In this document: positions 27,240 through 35,973 of the stretch, piece after piece
How the letters are laid out: each line of letters opens with the position of its first letter
Position numbering within the stretch: the first letter of the stretch is position 1
NCBI GenBank assembly: GCA_050692055.1
Contig: JBOGTC010000016.1
Location: forward strand, 1 to 53,193
Source: JBOGTC01 sp050692055
GTDB taxonomy: Bacteria > Chloroflexota > Limnocylindria > QHBO01
DNA: 53,193 bases
Direction of reading: 5' to 3'
Position numbers and translations under genes: made by a program
Notes under the pieces: model-generated
Database searches by the model: none
Seen by the model: the letters and a program-made list of their open reading frames with translations, nothing else
Told to the model about the DNA's origin: nothing

Positions 27240-27385
27240 TGCCAGATGCCAACCAGGGCCGGCTTGGGCGAGCTGGACGGCGTCGGGTGCGGGTCACGCG
27301 GCACCCCCCGAGCGTGAAAGAGCCGCCAACTCCGCCAGCGGACCAACCTGTGCGTGCCCAAGCTGCCTGTGGTTGGAGCCTGGCA
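27240..27385. repeat. Family A intergenic inverted-repeat element, copy 2
   Basis: The left arm at 27240-27269 starts TGCCAGATGCCAACCA and ends GGCTTGGGC. The right arm at 27356-27385 starts GCCCAAGCTGCC and ends GGTTGGAGCCTGGCA. The arms match over about 30 bp with a few mismatches and enclose about 86 bp. The element lies between the convergent ABC binding-protein and antiporter genes. The rest of the 383-bp gap (to 27511) shows no ORF and only the hairpin at its left edge. Confidence 0.8.
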
Positions 27386-27511
27386 CAAATCGGACGCTAA
27401 ACAGGCTATAAGGCGACCTTGGTTGGTATCTGACGCGGACGGGGCCTGGCCCGCTCGCCCGTCAGGTGCTCACCCGCGGAACGTTGACGGCACGAGAGGG
27501 CTCCTGCGGCC

Positions 27512-28780
27512 CTAGCGGTCGTGATGGGCGTCGTGGCGGCCGGCATGGCGCGGCGACGGGAGCTCGCCGTCGTCGTCCTCGATGCCGGGCGCAGGCCCGT
27601 CCCCGTTCTCCGGCGCTGACACCGCCTCTGCCTCGGCGCGACGTATCAGCATCGGCAGCAGCGGAGGCACGATGAGCGTGGTGACGATCGCCATCCCCAC
27701 CACCACCGAGTAGATCTCCGAGTCGATGGCGCCGGTCGACAGGCCGAGCCCGGCAATGACGATTCCCACCTCGCCGCGCGGCACCATGCCCCAGCCGATG
27801 AGCACCGCCCGGGCCCGGCCCTGCCGGATGGCGCCGATGAAGGCGCCGATGAACTTGGAGCCCACGGCGAGCACCGTGATGGCGGCGAGCATGAGCACCG
27901 AGTCCAGGCTGGCCAGGCCGGCGAGATCGACCTGCGCGCCGATGAAGCCAAAGAAGAACGGCGTGAAGAAGGCGGCCAGCGGCGCGACCTCGGCCTCCAG
28001 GGCATGGCGCTCGCTCGACTCGCCGACCACCATCCCGGCCAGGAAGGCACCGATGATGGCGGCCAGCCCAATGACCGCGGCCAGCGCCGCCAGCCCGAGC
28101 ATGATGATCATGCCCGGCAGGAAGGGTGTCTCCGCAAACTCCGGATCGGTCAGCAGCGACCGGCGGCGTCGCAGGATGCGCGTGCCGCCCAGGACGACGA
28201 CGATGATGAAGAGCACGGCCACCACCAGCAGTGAGCCGATGCGCGCAGCCGACACGCTGCCCAGCGCCACCCCCGAGGCAACGGACAGGATCATGATGGC
28301 CAGGATGTCGTCGATGACGGCCGCGCCCAGGATGATTCGGCCGCTCCGGGTGCGCAGGCCGCCGAGGTCGCGCAGGACGTTGGAGGTGATGCCCACGCTG
28401 GTGGCGGTCAGCGCCGCGGCCAGGAAGACCGCCAGCGCGAGATCACCGCCGACCAGCTCGGCTGCCGCGAAGCCGGCTGCGAACGGCAGCAGGACGCCCA
28501 GCGCGCCCACCGCCAGCGCGGTGAGCCCCACCCGCAGCAGCTCGTGGAGGCGCGTCTCGAGGCCAACCTGGAAGAGCAGGAGCACCACCCCGATCTCGGC
28601 GAAGAGCCGCGTCTCCACGTTGATCTCGTAGACGCCCAGCATCGCGGGACCGGCGACCACGCCGCCCAGGATCTCGCCCACCACCGTCGGCTGGCCGAGA
28701 CGCCGGAAGATCTCGTTGCCGATCTTGGCGGCAACGAGGATCGCAAACAGCTGCAGCAGGATCTGGGCGAGAGGATCCAT
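27512..28780 (-). CDS. Monovalent cation:proton antiporter, CPA2 family
   Basis: A 422-residue membrane protein starting at the ATG of MDPLAQILLQLF; TAGGAGG lies 13-19 bases upstream. It has about twelve helices of the Na+/H+ exchanger fold, including GQPTVVGEILGGVVAGPAMLG (helix 2), VIDDILAIMILSVASG (an ion-binding Asp-Asp-like motif) and GWGMVPRGEVGIVIAGLGL. It exchanges Na+ or K+ for protons across the membrane. The C-tail is short, acidic and His-rich with no TrkA domain, unlike the divergent neighbour at 28998. The upstream gap holds an 11-bp dyad that may control both genes. Confidence 0.9.
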   Translation of the reverse strand: MDPLAQILLQLFAILVAAKIGNEIFRRLGQPTVVGEILGGVVAGPAMLGVYEINVETRLFAEIGVVLLLFQVGLETRLHELLRVGLTALAVGALGVLLPFAAGFAAAELVGGDLALAVFLAAALTATSVGITSNVLRDLGGLRTRSGRIILGAAVIDDILAIMILSVASGVALGSVSAARIGSLLVVAVLFIIVVVLGGTRILRRRRSLLTDPEFAETPFLPGMIIMLGLAALAAVIGLAAIIGAFLAGMVVGESSERHALEAEVAPLAAFFTPFFFGFIGAQVDLAGLASLDSVLMLAAITVLAVGSKFIGAFIGAIRQGRARAVLIGWGMVPRGEVGIVIAGLGLSTGAIDSEIYSVVVGMAIVTTLIVPPLLPMLIRRAEAEAVSAPENGDGPAPGIEDDDGELPSPRHAGRHDAHHDR

Positions 28781-28811
28781 TGGGCGAATATCGCCTCCTA
28801 CAGGACGCAAA

Positions 28812-28835
28812 AGACTGCGCAAGGTTGCGCAGTCT
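28812..28835. promoter_or_regulatory. Perfect 11-bp dyad between divergent antiporter genes
   Basis: AGACTGCGCAA (28812-28822) and TTGCGCAGTCT (28825-28835) are exact reverse complements around a GG centre. With only two bases between the arms a hairpin is unlikely, so a dimeric regulator's operator is the better reading. It lies 32 bp from the minus-strand antiporter start and 163 bp from the plus-strand one. Confidence 0.6.
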
Positions 28836-28997
28836 CCACCCTGGCGCCGAGATACGGGCGCGACTCCTCGCCCCATCCGCCACCGCGGACGCTGTCGAGT
28901 CTAGCGATCGAGCCGCGTGCGGGCAATCGGGAGGCGCCCGGTATCATCCGGCGATGCCGACGACGACGCAGCGCGCCGCCGGACGCCCGGATCGCGC

Positions 28998-30668
28998 ATG
29001 ACTGGCCTGGGACCGACGCTGCTCATTGCGCTGCTCGCGGCGCTCGTCCTCGGCGCCATCGTTCATCGCCTGCTGCGCCTGCCGTCGATGATCGGCTTCG
29101 TCATCGCCGGCCTCGCCGTCGGGCCCTTCACGCCGGGTCCAGTCGTCGACCGCGAGGAGGTGCTGGCCCTGGCCGACGTCGGCGTGGCGTTGCTCATGTT
29201 CAGCATCGGCCTGCGGTTCAGCGTGGGCGAGCTGCTCTCGGTGGGCCGCTCGGTGCTCATCGGGGCGCCGATCCAGGTCGCATTCACCATGGCGCTGGGG
29301 ACCGCGGCCGGCCTGGCGATGGGCTGGCCCCTGCTGGAGGCGATGTTCATCGGTGCCGCCGTCTCGGTCTGCTCGACGGTGGTCCTGGTGGCCATTGCCG
29401 GAGAGGCCGCCCTCCACGCGACGCCCCACGGGCGCATTGCGATCGGGGTCTCGATCGTCCAGGACCTGCTCGCGGTCATCCTGGTGGTGGTCCTCTCGGC
29501 GCTCGCCTCCGAAAGCGAGACGCCGGTGCTCGACGTACTGGTGGCGACGTCCGTGGCACTCGGCTTCGTGCTGGCGGTCGTCGTCATCGGCTCGCGCGTC
29601 CTGCCGCGCATCCTGGCCCAGGTGGCGCACCTCGGCGCGCGCGAGCTGTTCGTGATCGCGGTGGCGGTGGTCGCCATCGGCACCGCGTTCGCGGCCAATG
29701 AGGTCGGCGTCTCGATTGCGCTGGGAGCGTTCGTCGCCGGCCTCGCTCTCGCCGACTCCGATCTGACCGCCAGCGCGCTGGGAGCGGTGGGGTCGCTGCG
29801 CGAGTTGTTTGCCACCTTCTTCTTCGTCTCGATTGGGGTCCTGCTGCGTCCCGACGCCGTGATCGAGGGGCTGCCGGTCGTGCTCTTACTCTTCGGCCTC
29901 ATCACGCTGGGCAAGGCAGTGCCGATCGCCGTCGCCGCCTGGATCGGCGGCCAGCGAGCATCGGTCGCCGCGCGCGCCGGCGGGCTGCTGGCGCAGAGCG
30001 GCGAGTTCAGCTTCGTGCTCGCCAGCGCAGGCCTGGCCCTGGGGGCGGTCAGCCCGGATTCCTTCTCCCTGGCCATGGGCGCGGTGGTCATCTCCATCCT
30101 TGTGGCCGCGCCGCTCGCCAGCGGCGCCGGCTGGGTCGGGGCTCGCCTCGACCGTGTGCAAGCGCTCGAGCACGATCTGCCCGGCGATCCCGAGCCGGCC
30201 GCAGGCCTGCGACGCCACGCCATCATCCTGGGCTACGGCAGGGTCGGGCGCGCCGTTGCCCGTGTCCTGGGATCACGCGGCTTCGGCTGGGTGGCGGTCG
30301 ACACCAACTACGGTCTCGTCCGGGAGGCGCGCGAGGCGGATCAGCCGCTGATCTTCGGCGACGCCGGCGCGCCATCCGTCCTGGACGCGGCCCGCGTGGC
30401 GGACGCCCACGCGCTGGTCGTCGCGCTGCCTGATGCCCTCGCCACGAGGCAGGCGGTCGAGTACGCGCTGGCTCGAAACCCACGCATCGAGATCGTCGCC
30501 CGCGCGCACTCGGAGGGAGAGGAGACGGACCTGCGGCGTCTGGGCGTGGCGCGGGTCGTCGTGGCGGAGCATGAGCTCGGCAACGAGCTGGTGCGGCATG
30601 CCCTTCGTCGCTTCGGCGTCAGCGATCGAGAGGTGGCCGCCATCCTCCAGGTGCGACGCAGAAGCTGA
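28998..30668 (+). CDS. CPA2 cation:proton antiporter with C-terminal TrkA-N domain (KefB/C-like)
   Basis: A 556-residue protein. Residues 1 to about 380 form the antiporter (LRLPSMIGFVIAGLAVGPFTPG; SVCSTVVLVAIAGE; GRIAIGVSIVQDLLAVILVVVL). From about residue 405 a Rossmann TrkA-N domain follows, with GYGRVGRAVARVLGS and the acidic strand-end VAVDTNYGLVREA. The NAD-type domain gates K+ or Na+ exchange in KefC-like proteins. The ATG at 28998 was chosen because it starts the first helix; upstream codons are not supported. No KefF/KefG partner is next to it. Confidence 0.9.
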   Translation: MTGLGPTLLIALLAALVLGAIVHRLLRLPSMIGFVIAGLAVGPFTPGPVVDREEVLALADVGVALLMFSIGLRFSVGELLSVGRSVLIGAPIQVAFTMALGTAAGLAMGWPLLEAMFIGAAVSVCSTVVLVAIAGEAALHATPHGRIAIGVSIVQDLLAVILVVVLSALASESETPVLDVLVATSVALGFVLAVVVIGSRVLPRILAQVAHLGARELFVIAVAVVAIGTAFAANEVGVSIALGAFVAGLALADSDLTASALGAVGSLRELFATFFFVSIGVLLRPDAVIEGLPVVLLLFGLITLGKAVPIAVAAWIGGQRASVAARAGGLLAQSGEFSFVLASAGLALGAVSPDSFSLAMGAVVISILVAAPLASGAGWVGARLDRVQALEHDLPGDPEPAAGLRRHAIILGYGRVGRAVARVLGSRGFGWVAVDTNYGLVREAREADQPLIFGDAGAPSVLDAARVADAHALVVALPDALATRQAVEYALARNPRIEIVARAHSEGEETDLRRLGVARVVVAEHELGNELVRHALRRFGVSDREVAAILQVRRRS

Positions 30669-30697
30669 CCGCAACGATTAGTCGGGTCGCATGGTCA

Positions 30698-30833
30698 TTG
30701 CACGTGGTGGAGCTTTCAGGGAAGAAGGGGCCGATTCCGCCGTCTAGTTCGTCATCCGTTGCACCAGGTGACGAGACGGGGAACTTGAGCTCGAGAGACG
30801 CGTCTTCTTCCCCGGTATCTCCACCTGGTGCAA
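30698..30833. repeat. Family C intergenic inverted-repeat element, copy 1
   Basis: The left arm at 30698-30727 starts TTGCACGTGGTGGAG and ends GGGAAGAAG. The right arm at 30804-30833 starts CTTCTTCCCCGG and ends CACCTGGTGCAA. An internal third copy of the arm start (TTGCACCAGGTG) lies near 30755, before GGGGAAC. The same layout recurs in the copy at 30986. Both sit in the 553-bp gap between the convergent antiporter and HAD genes, where no ORF is credible. Confidence 0.8.
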
Positions 30834-30985
30834 TCCGCCGCCTTAGGCCCGGCGGACGTTAGGCCACTAAACCCTCGGCCTCGGCGTGACGGTAGCGCGA
30901 GCGTGGCTTGTGCGCACCGGCCGTGGCGACGAGCGTTGCATCATCCTCGCGGACGAGCACGGTGACGGCAGGCCGCCCACCGCCG

Positions 30986-31122
30986 TTGCATGGGGTGGAG
31001 GTAAAGGGGAAGAAGACGGCGTGAAGGGCCTGATCTTGCCCGTACGTTGCACACGATGATAGCGGCGGGGAAGATGGCCGACGGATCGGCCTCTTCTTGC
31101 CCGTTACCTTCATGTGGTGCAA
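30986..31122. repeat. Family C intergenic inverted-repeat element, copy 2
   Basis: The left arm at 30986-31016 contains TGGGGTGGAGGTA and GGGGAAGAAGA. The right arm at 31091-31122 contains CTTCTTGCCCGTTACC and ends GTGGTGCAA. An internal copy begins GTTGCACACGATG near 31046, is followed by CGGGGAAGAT, and is preceded by ATCTTGCCCG, so the centre is itself a smaller inverted repeat. It shares length and order with copy 1 but differs in many bases, as paired or diverged copies would. Confidence 0.8.
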
Positions 31123-31221
31123 CGAGCGCGGCCGCACGCTGCCGTGCCGTGCCGTGCCAACGCCTATCCGGGCTGGGCGGAACGTAGTCGTCCGGCATGC
31201 GTCGCCACTCTAAGGCGTTCG

Positions 31222-31872
31222 TCAACCGTCGGCGAACGCCTCGTCGATGCGCCCGACCAGCTCGTCGAGCGAATCCACCACGAGCACGGGCCGGACGCCA
31301 TCCGGCAGCCGCTGGATCACGCCCCATGGACCACGACGGATCCAGACCGGGCGCATGCCGACCGACGCCGCGGGCAGCACGTCGTTGTCGACCCGGTCAC
31401 CGACGTAGGCGACCGATGCCGGGTCGGGCGAGCCCATCAGCTCCAGCGCGCGCGCGAAGAAGGCGGCATCCGGCTTCCACAGGCCAATCCCGTCCGACAT
31501 GGCCATGACGTCGGCCTCGACACCCATGGCGCGCAGCTGCGCGCCGCGCATCTCGGGCTGGTTGGCGACGATCGCGAGCCGATACCCGGCATCGGTCAGG
31601 CCGGCCAGCGCGCGAAGCGCATCGGGGTACAGGTCGTCAGGGCGGAAGCCGCCGTAGGCCGCTTCGACATCGGGCAGGCGATCCCGCCAGTCATCGACGC
31701 CGAAGATGGGAAACACGTCGCGATGCTCACCGCCGCGCGCGATCACCGCGCCGAGCGCGGCCAGAAACGTGAGCCGCGGCACGCCGACCTCATCCGCCCA
31801 CAGCGACCAGACGCGCGTCTCGTCGATCAGCGTCTCCCCCACGTCCAGGCAGACCCATCGCGCATGTGCCAT
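31222..31872 (-). CDS. HAD-superfamily hydrolase
   Basis: A 216-residue cytoplasmic phosphatase-like protein. Motif I is CLDVGETLID (nucleophile Asp), motif II is RLAIVANQPE, the motif III lysine is in GLWKPDAAFFARAL, and motif IV is VAYVGDRVDNDVLPA. The cap is the short helical C1 type between residues 20 and 95. Such proteins dephosphorylate small metabolites; the substrate cannot be predicted. It precedes the transhydrogenase genes in coordinates but lies downstream of them in transcription, 68 bp after pntB, so it may be the last gene of that operon. Confidence 0.85.
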   Translation of the reverse strand: MAHARWVCLDVGETLIDETRVWSLWADEVGVPRLTFLAALGAVIARGGEHRDVFPIFGVDDWRDRLPDVEAAYGGFRPDDLYPDALRALAGLTDAGYRLAIVANQPEMRGAQLRAMGVEADVMAMSDGIGLWKPDAAFFARALELMGSPDPASVAYVGDRVDNDVLPAASVGMRPVWIRRGPWGVIQRLPDGVRPVLVVDSLDELVGRIDEAFADG

Positions 31873-31940
31873 GGAGCCGATGCTAACGGACGCCGCACCG
31901 TCGAGTGGTAGCGGCCGATCACGACACCGGCCGAGCGAGG

Positions 31941-33353
31941 CTACGCCTGCTTCACCCCGGAAACGAGCGCCTCTACCGATGACTTCGCGTCGCCGAACAG
32001 CATGGCGGTGTTGTCCTGAGAGTAGAGCGGATTGTCGATGCCGGCGAAGCCCGCCGCCATCGAGCGCTTGAGGACGACGACGTTCTCGGCCGCGTCGACG
32101 TTGAGGACCGGCATGCCGTAGATCGGCGAGGACTCGTCGGTCCGCGCGGCCGGGTTGGTCACGTCGTTCGCGCCGATGACGAGTGCGACCGATGCATCGG
32201 CGAAGTCGTCGTTGATCTCGTCCATCTCCTTGAGCCGGTCGTAGGGAACATCGGCCTCGGCGAGGAGGACGTTCATGTGGCCGGGCATGCGGCCGGCCAC
32301 CGGATGGATGGCAAACTGGACGTCGACGCCCTTCTTCAGGAGCTCGTCCATGAGCTCGCGCACGGCGCGCTGGGCCTGGGCCACGGCCATGCCGTAGCCC
32401 GGGACGATGATCACGCTTCGGCCGTAGGCCATGAGCACCGCGGCGTCATCGGCGGTCACCTCGCGTACCGTCTGCTCCTCCCCGCCGCCGGCGGCGGTGG
32501 CGCCACCCGCCGTGCCAAAGCCGGCGAAGAGGACGTTGAAGAGCGAGCGGTTCATGGCCCGGCACATGAGCTGGGTCAGGATCGCGCCCGAGGCGCCGAC
32601 CAGGGTGCCGCCGATGAGCAGCGCGTAATTGCTGAGCACGAAGCCGGTCGCGGCCACGGCGATCCCGGTGTACGAGTTCAGCAGCGAAACGACCACCGGC
32701 ATGTCCGCGCCGCCGATCGGCATCACGAGCTGCACGCCGAGCGCCAGCGCCAGCCCGCAGAAGAGCAGGAAGAGCGGCACGTTGTTCTCGAACGCGGCGA
32801 GATAGGCGGCGATCCCCAGCAGCGCCACGAAGAGCGCCCCGGTGACGACCTGGCTGCCGGGATACTTCACCGGCCGCGCGGCGATGACACCCTGCAGCTT
32901 GCCCCAGGCGATGATCGAGCCGGTGAGGCTCACTGAGCCGATGACGGCGCCCATGAGAATGGCGACGATGAACGCCAGGCTCAGGAGCTCGCCGGGGTGC
33001 TGCTCCACGTCGCGCATGAACTCTGCGACGGCCACGACCGCCGCTGCGCCGCCGCCGGCGCCGTTGAAGATGGCGACCATCTGCGGCATGGCCGTCATCG
33101 GCACGCGGCGGGCGCCGAGAACGCCGGCGACCGAGCCGACGACGACGCCGACGAGCACGATCCACCAGTTCGCCAGCATCCCCTCGACCGTGAAGAAGGT
33201 CCAGGCGATGACGAGCGCCATACCCGCGGCGCCGAGCAGGTTGCCGGTCCGCGCCGTGCTGGGCGAGGCGAGGAACTTGAGCGCCAGGATGAACGTGACG
33301 CTGGCGAGGAGCCAGACCAGGAAGGTGACGACGTCGAGCCCTGAGAGGTCCAT
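31941..33353 (-). CDS. pntB: NAD(P) transhydrogenase beta subunit
   Basis: A 470-residue protein with about nine membrane helices in the first 290 residues (domain II) and an NADP(H)-binding domain III at the C-terminus. Domain III shows VIIVPGYGMAVAQAQRAVREL, FAIHPVAGRMPGHMNVLLAEA, DINDDFADASVALVIGAND-like sequence and DVTNPAA. It works with PntAA/PntAB in proton-driven hydride transfer from NADH to NADP+. It starts directly after the pntAB stop (TAGATG). Length and motifs are normal. In the ASVALVIGAND segment the codons read GCA TCG GTC, one of the repeated motif copies. Confidence 0.95.
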   Translation of the reverse strand: MDLSGLDVVTFLVWLLASVTFILALKFLASPSTARTGNLLGAAGMALVIAWTFFTVEGMLANWWIVLVGVVVGSVAGVLGARRVPMTAMPQMVAIFNGAGGGAAAVVAVAEFMRDVEQHPGELLSLAFIVAILMGAVIGSVSLTGSIIAWGKLQGVIAARPVKYPGSQVVTGALFVALLGIAAYLAAFENNVPLFLLFCGLALALGVQLVMPIGGADMPVVVSLLNSYTGIAVAATGFVLSNYALLIGGTLVGASGAILTQLMCRAMNRSLFNVLFAGFGTAGGATAAGGGEEQTVREVTADDAAVLMAYGRSVIIVPGYGMAVAQAQRAVRELMDELLKKGVDVQFAIHPVAGRMPGHMNVLLAEADVPYDRLKEMDEINDDFADASVALVIGANDVTNPAARTDESSPIYGMPVLNVDAAENVVVLKRSMAAGFAGIDNPLYSQDNTAMLFGDAKSSVEALVSGVKQA

Positions 33354-33665
33354 CTACTCGCGTCCCCCGGGCCCGCGCTTCCTGAACATCCCGAGCATGC
33401 GATCGGTCACCACGAAGCCGCCGACCACGTTGATCGTGCCCAGCGTCACGCCGAGCAGCGCGAGCACGATTCGCAGCGGCCCCTCCGCGGTGGCTGCCAC
33501 GAGCATCGCGCCGACTACGATCACGCCGTGGATCGCGTTGGCCCCGCTCATGAGCGGCGTGTGCAGCATCGTCGGCACCTTGCTCACGACCTCGTAGCCG
33601 ACGAACGCGGACAGCACCAGGACGAAGAGAGCTGCCAGGAGCGCGAAGGCGCTGATCTCTTCCAC
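33354..33665 (-). CDS. pntAB: NAD(P) transhydrogenase subunit alpha part 2 (membrane)
   Basis: A 103-residue membrane protein with about three helices (LLAALFVLVLSAFVGYEV; IHGVIVVGAMLVAA; IVLALLGVTLGTINVVGGF). This is the separately encoded membrane segment of the alpha subunit, as in the three-gene form of the enzyme. The start is a GTG that shares a base with the pntAA stop, and the stop abuts the pntB ATG. The C-terminal FVVTDRMLGMF is conserved in the family. Confidence 0.93.
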   Translation of the reverse strand: MEEISAFALLAALFVLVLSAFVGYEVVSKVPTMLHTPLMSGANAIHGVIVVGAMLVAATAEGPLRIVLALLGVTLGTINVVGGFVVTDRMLGMFRKRGPGGRE

Positions 33666-34810
33666 TACTTCGCCTCCAACGCCTTCGCGGTCGCCTCGTG
33701 CACGAGCTTGCCGTCGTGGGTGATCGTGGCGCCGCGGGTGATCTCATCGGTCAGGTCGAGGTCGATCCTGCCGTCCTTGACCAGGTGCTTGACCAGCGTC
33801 TGCACGTTCTTGGCGTACATCTGCGTTGCGCTGCCGGGCATGGTGGCGGGCAGGTTCGTATGACCGATGATGCGCACGCCGTGCCTGACGACCTCTCTGC
33901 CGGCCTCGGTGCCCTCCACGTTGCCGCCGGCCTCCGCGGCCATGTCCACGATCACGCTGCCGGGCTTCATGGAGCGGACCATCTCATCGGTCACCAGCTT
34001 CGGCGCCGGGCGGCCGGGAATCAGGGCGGTGGTGATGATGAAGTCGGCGTCCTTCACGCGCTCGGCGATGAGCTCCGCCTGCCGGCGCTTGTACTCGTCG
34101 CTCATCTCGCGGGCGTACCCGCCCTCGGTCTGGGCCTGGGCCTTCTCCTCATCGGTCATCTCGACCTCGAGGAATGTGCCGCCCAGGCTCTCGACCTGCT
34201 CCTTGACGACCGGCCGCACATCGGTGGCCTCGACCACCGCGCCCATTCGTTTGGCGGTGCCGATCGCCATCAGCCCGGCCACTCCTGCGCCCATGACGAT
34301 CCCCCGAGCGGGGCGGACGGTGCCGGCGGCGGTGGTGAGCAGCGGCATGAATTTCGGCAGCCGATCCGCGGCGATGACGACCGCCTTGTAGCCGCCAACC
34401 GTGCTCTGTGAGCTCAGCGAGTCCATGCTCTGCGCACGGGTGATGCGCGGGATGGCATCCATGCTGATGGCGCTCACGCCGGCCTTCGCCAGCTTCTCGG
34501 CCAGCTTCGGGTTGCTCAGCGTGCCGAGCGTGCCGATGAGGATGGTGCCGGATCGCAGCATCTCGATCTCCTCGTCGGAGGGCTTGCCGACGCGCAGGAC
34601 GAGATCGGCCTGGCCGTAGAGCGCCGGCGCGTCCGGGACGATGGTGGCGCCCGCCTCGCGGAAGGCCTCGTCGGGGATCGATGAGGCCTCTCCGGCACCA
34701 GCCTGGACCAGCACCTCGACCCCGTCGCCGGCCAGCTGCCCGACCGTCTGCGGCGTGGCAGCGACGCGGGTCTCACCGTCTGCGGTTTCGCGTGGGACAG
34801 CGATCTTCAT
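33665..34810 (-). CDS. pntAA: NAD(P) transhydrogenase subunit alpha part 1 (NAD-binding)
   Basis: A 381-residue soluble subunit related to alanine dehydrogenase. It starts MKIAVPRETADGETRVAATP, the usual family N-terminus. It contains the RQD-loop-like region around ITRAQSMDSLSSQSTVGGYKAV and the Rossmann motif GAGVAGLMAIGTAKRMGAVVEATDVRP. It binds NAD(H) and passes hydride to domain III of PntB. The start at 34810 is set by family alignment; GGGG lies upstream. It is the first gene of the pnt operon, whose upstream gap holds a family A element. Confidence 0.94.
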   Translation of the reverse strand: MKIAVPRETADGETRVAATPQTVGQLAGDGVEVLVQAGAGEASSIPDEAFREAGATIVPDAPALYGQADLVLRVGKPSDEEIEMLRSGTILIGTLGTLSNPKLAEKLAKAGVSAISMDAIPRITRAQSMDSLSSQSTVGGYKAVVIAADRLPKFMPLLTTAAGTVRPARGIVMGAGVAGLMAIGTAKRMGAVVEATDVRPVVKEQVESLGGTFLEVEMTDEEKAQAQTEGGYAREMSDEYKRRQAELIAERVKDADFIITTALIPGRPAPKLVTDEMVRSMKPGSVIVDMAAEAGGNVEGTEAGREVVRHGVRIIGHTNLPATMPGSATQMYAKNVQTLVKHLVKDGRIDLDLTDEITRGATITHDGKLVHEATAKALEAK

Positions 34811-35020
34811 CGGGGGTTCCTGCGGGGATGGCACACAGCGAACCGCCGCAGCTCCGGTGGCGCATGGCGGTTCGGGAATCCGAGTCTAGCAGAGCCGCGC
34901 GCGAGAGCGGCGGGCGAGGGTCGGACGCGCGGACCACGATCGAATCTTGGGCGGGTGCGGCAGACTAATGTGCCGGATCCCGCCGTGATTGGCGTTACAT
35001 CGCTTGGGTGCTCTTGTCGT

Positions 35021-35167
35021 TGCCACACTCCAATGACGGCGGGCTTGGGCACGTTCGCGGGCATCCCTGACCCTCTCGGCGGGCCGCGCACGCTCAAGCT
35101 GGACCGATACGAGCCCGCAACGAGGCCGCCGGCTCGCCGAAGCCCGTCGTGGTTGGAATCTGGCACA
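35021..35167. repeat. Family A intergenic inverted-repeat element, copy 3
   Basis: The left arm at 35021-35050 begins TGCCACACTCCAATGACGG and ends GGGCTTGGGC. The right arm at 35136-35167 begins GCCGAAGCCCGTCGTGG and ends TTGGAATCTGGCACA. Arm ends and the CTTGGGC signature match copy 2. Just outside, 34988-35000 carries GATTGGCGTTA, an 11-mer also present in copy 4. The 398-bp gap between divergent pntAA and the macrodomain gene contains no ORF. The right arm ends 41 bp before the macrodomain start, so it could influence that promoter. Confidence 0.75.
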
Positions 35168-35208
35168 CTCGTCTGGCGAGCGTCGGGCGCTGTGCCATCC
35201 TCTATCCC

Positions 35209-35757
35209 ATGACAACCAGCCTCCTCCTGGCAGGGGCTCGTCGTCTCGAGCTGGCGCAGGGCGACATCACCGCGCAGCGCGTCGACGCGATCGCCAACGC
35301 CGCGAACGCCGCCCTCGCCGGCGGCGGAGGGGTGGATGGCGCGATCCATCGGGCCGCCGGCCCTGGGCTCATGGCCGAGCTGCGTCGTCGCTATCCGGAC
35401 GGGACGCCAACCGGCACCGCGGTCGCCACGGACGCCCATGATCTGCCCGCGCGCTGGGTGCTCCATGCCGTTGGGCCCATCTGGCGCGACGGTTCGCACG
35501 GCGAGCCCGAGGACCTGGCCGGTGCATATCGGTCCTGCCTGCGGCTATGCGACGAGCTCGGCGCTCGATCCGTGGCCTTTCCGGCCATCAGCCTCGGCAT
35601 CTATGGATACCCGCACGCGGCCGGCGCCCGGGTGGCGCTGCGCACCGTGGCCGAGCATCTCCGTGGCGAGACAGCGGTCGAGCTCGCCCGCTTCGTGCTG
35701 TTCTCCGCCGATACTCACGCCGCTTTCGCGGAAGCGCTCGCCGAGCTCGAGCCGTGA
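35209..35757 (+). CDS. Macrodomain protein (ADP-ribose binding/deacylase type)
   Basis: A 182-residue single macrodomain. ADP-ribose-site landmarks are LAQGDITAQRVDAIANAAN, AALAGGGGVDGAIHRAAGP and FPAISLGIYGYPHAAGARVAL. These match the MacroD/YmdB class that hydrolyses O-acetyl-ADP-ribose or removes ADP-ribose from proteins in the cytoplasm. The Asn-Ala-Ala-Asn and Gly-rich loops needed for catalysis are intact. No ADP-ribosyltransferase partner is adjacent, so it may be housekeeping. Confidence 0.9.
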   Translation: MTTSLLLAGARRLELAQGDITAQRVDAIANAANAALAGGGGVDGAIHRAAGPGLMAELRRRYPDGTPTGTAVATDAHDLPARWVLHAVGPIWRDGSHGEPEDLAGAYRSCLRLCDELGARSVAFPAISLGIYGYPHAAGARVALRTVAEHLRGETAVELARFVLFSADTHAAFAEALAELEP

Positions 35758-35781
35758 CGCGAGCGGTGACGCGCGGCCCGG

Positions 35782-35946
35782 TGACCCCTCAATCGTCTGC
35801 TGGTGCAACTTAGAAGCGCTCCCGGAGCCACCATCGAGCCGATGACTCCCTCAACATGCATCACCGGCAGGCTCGTGGGGTCACCGGACCGGCGCCGACC
35901 GATCTTGCCAGCCTAAGTTGCATGCCGGGAATATTGAGGGGGTGAT
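35782..35946. repeat. Family D intergenic inverted-repeat element, copy 1
   Basis: TGCAACTTAG (35804-35813) is the exact reverse complement of 35913-35922. The pairing resumes outside: ACCCCTCAAT near 35784 pairs with ATTGAGGGGGT near 35933. That gives arms of about 32 bp with an interruption. A third, internal copy of part of the arm (CCCTCAACATGCATCACC) lies at about 35848-35865. The element fills most of the 216-bp gap between the convergent macrodomain and oxidase genes. Confidence 0.75.
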
Positions 35947-35973
35947 ACGCCGTCCGCCGCGAGAGATCACCGG

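Noticed and set aside
28812..28835. Reading the antiporter dyad as a transcription terminator hairpin
   Set aside because: The loop would be only two bases and no U-run follows on either strand. The site also lies between divergent starts, where a terminator is not expected.
30698..31122. CRISPR-like array in the antiporter-HAD gap
   Set aside because: The repeats are inverted pairs of diverged arms with unequal spacing, not direct identical repeats with regular spacers, and no cas gene is present.
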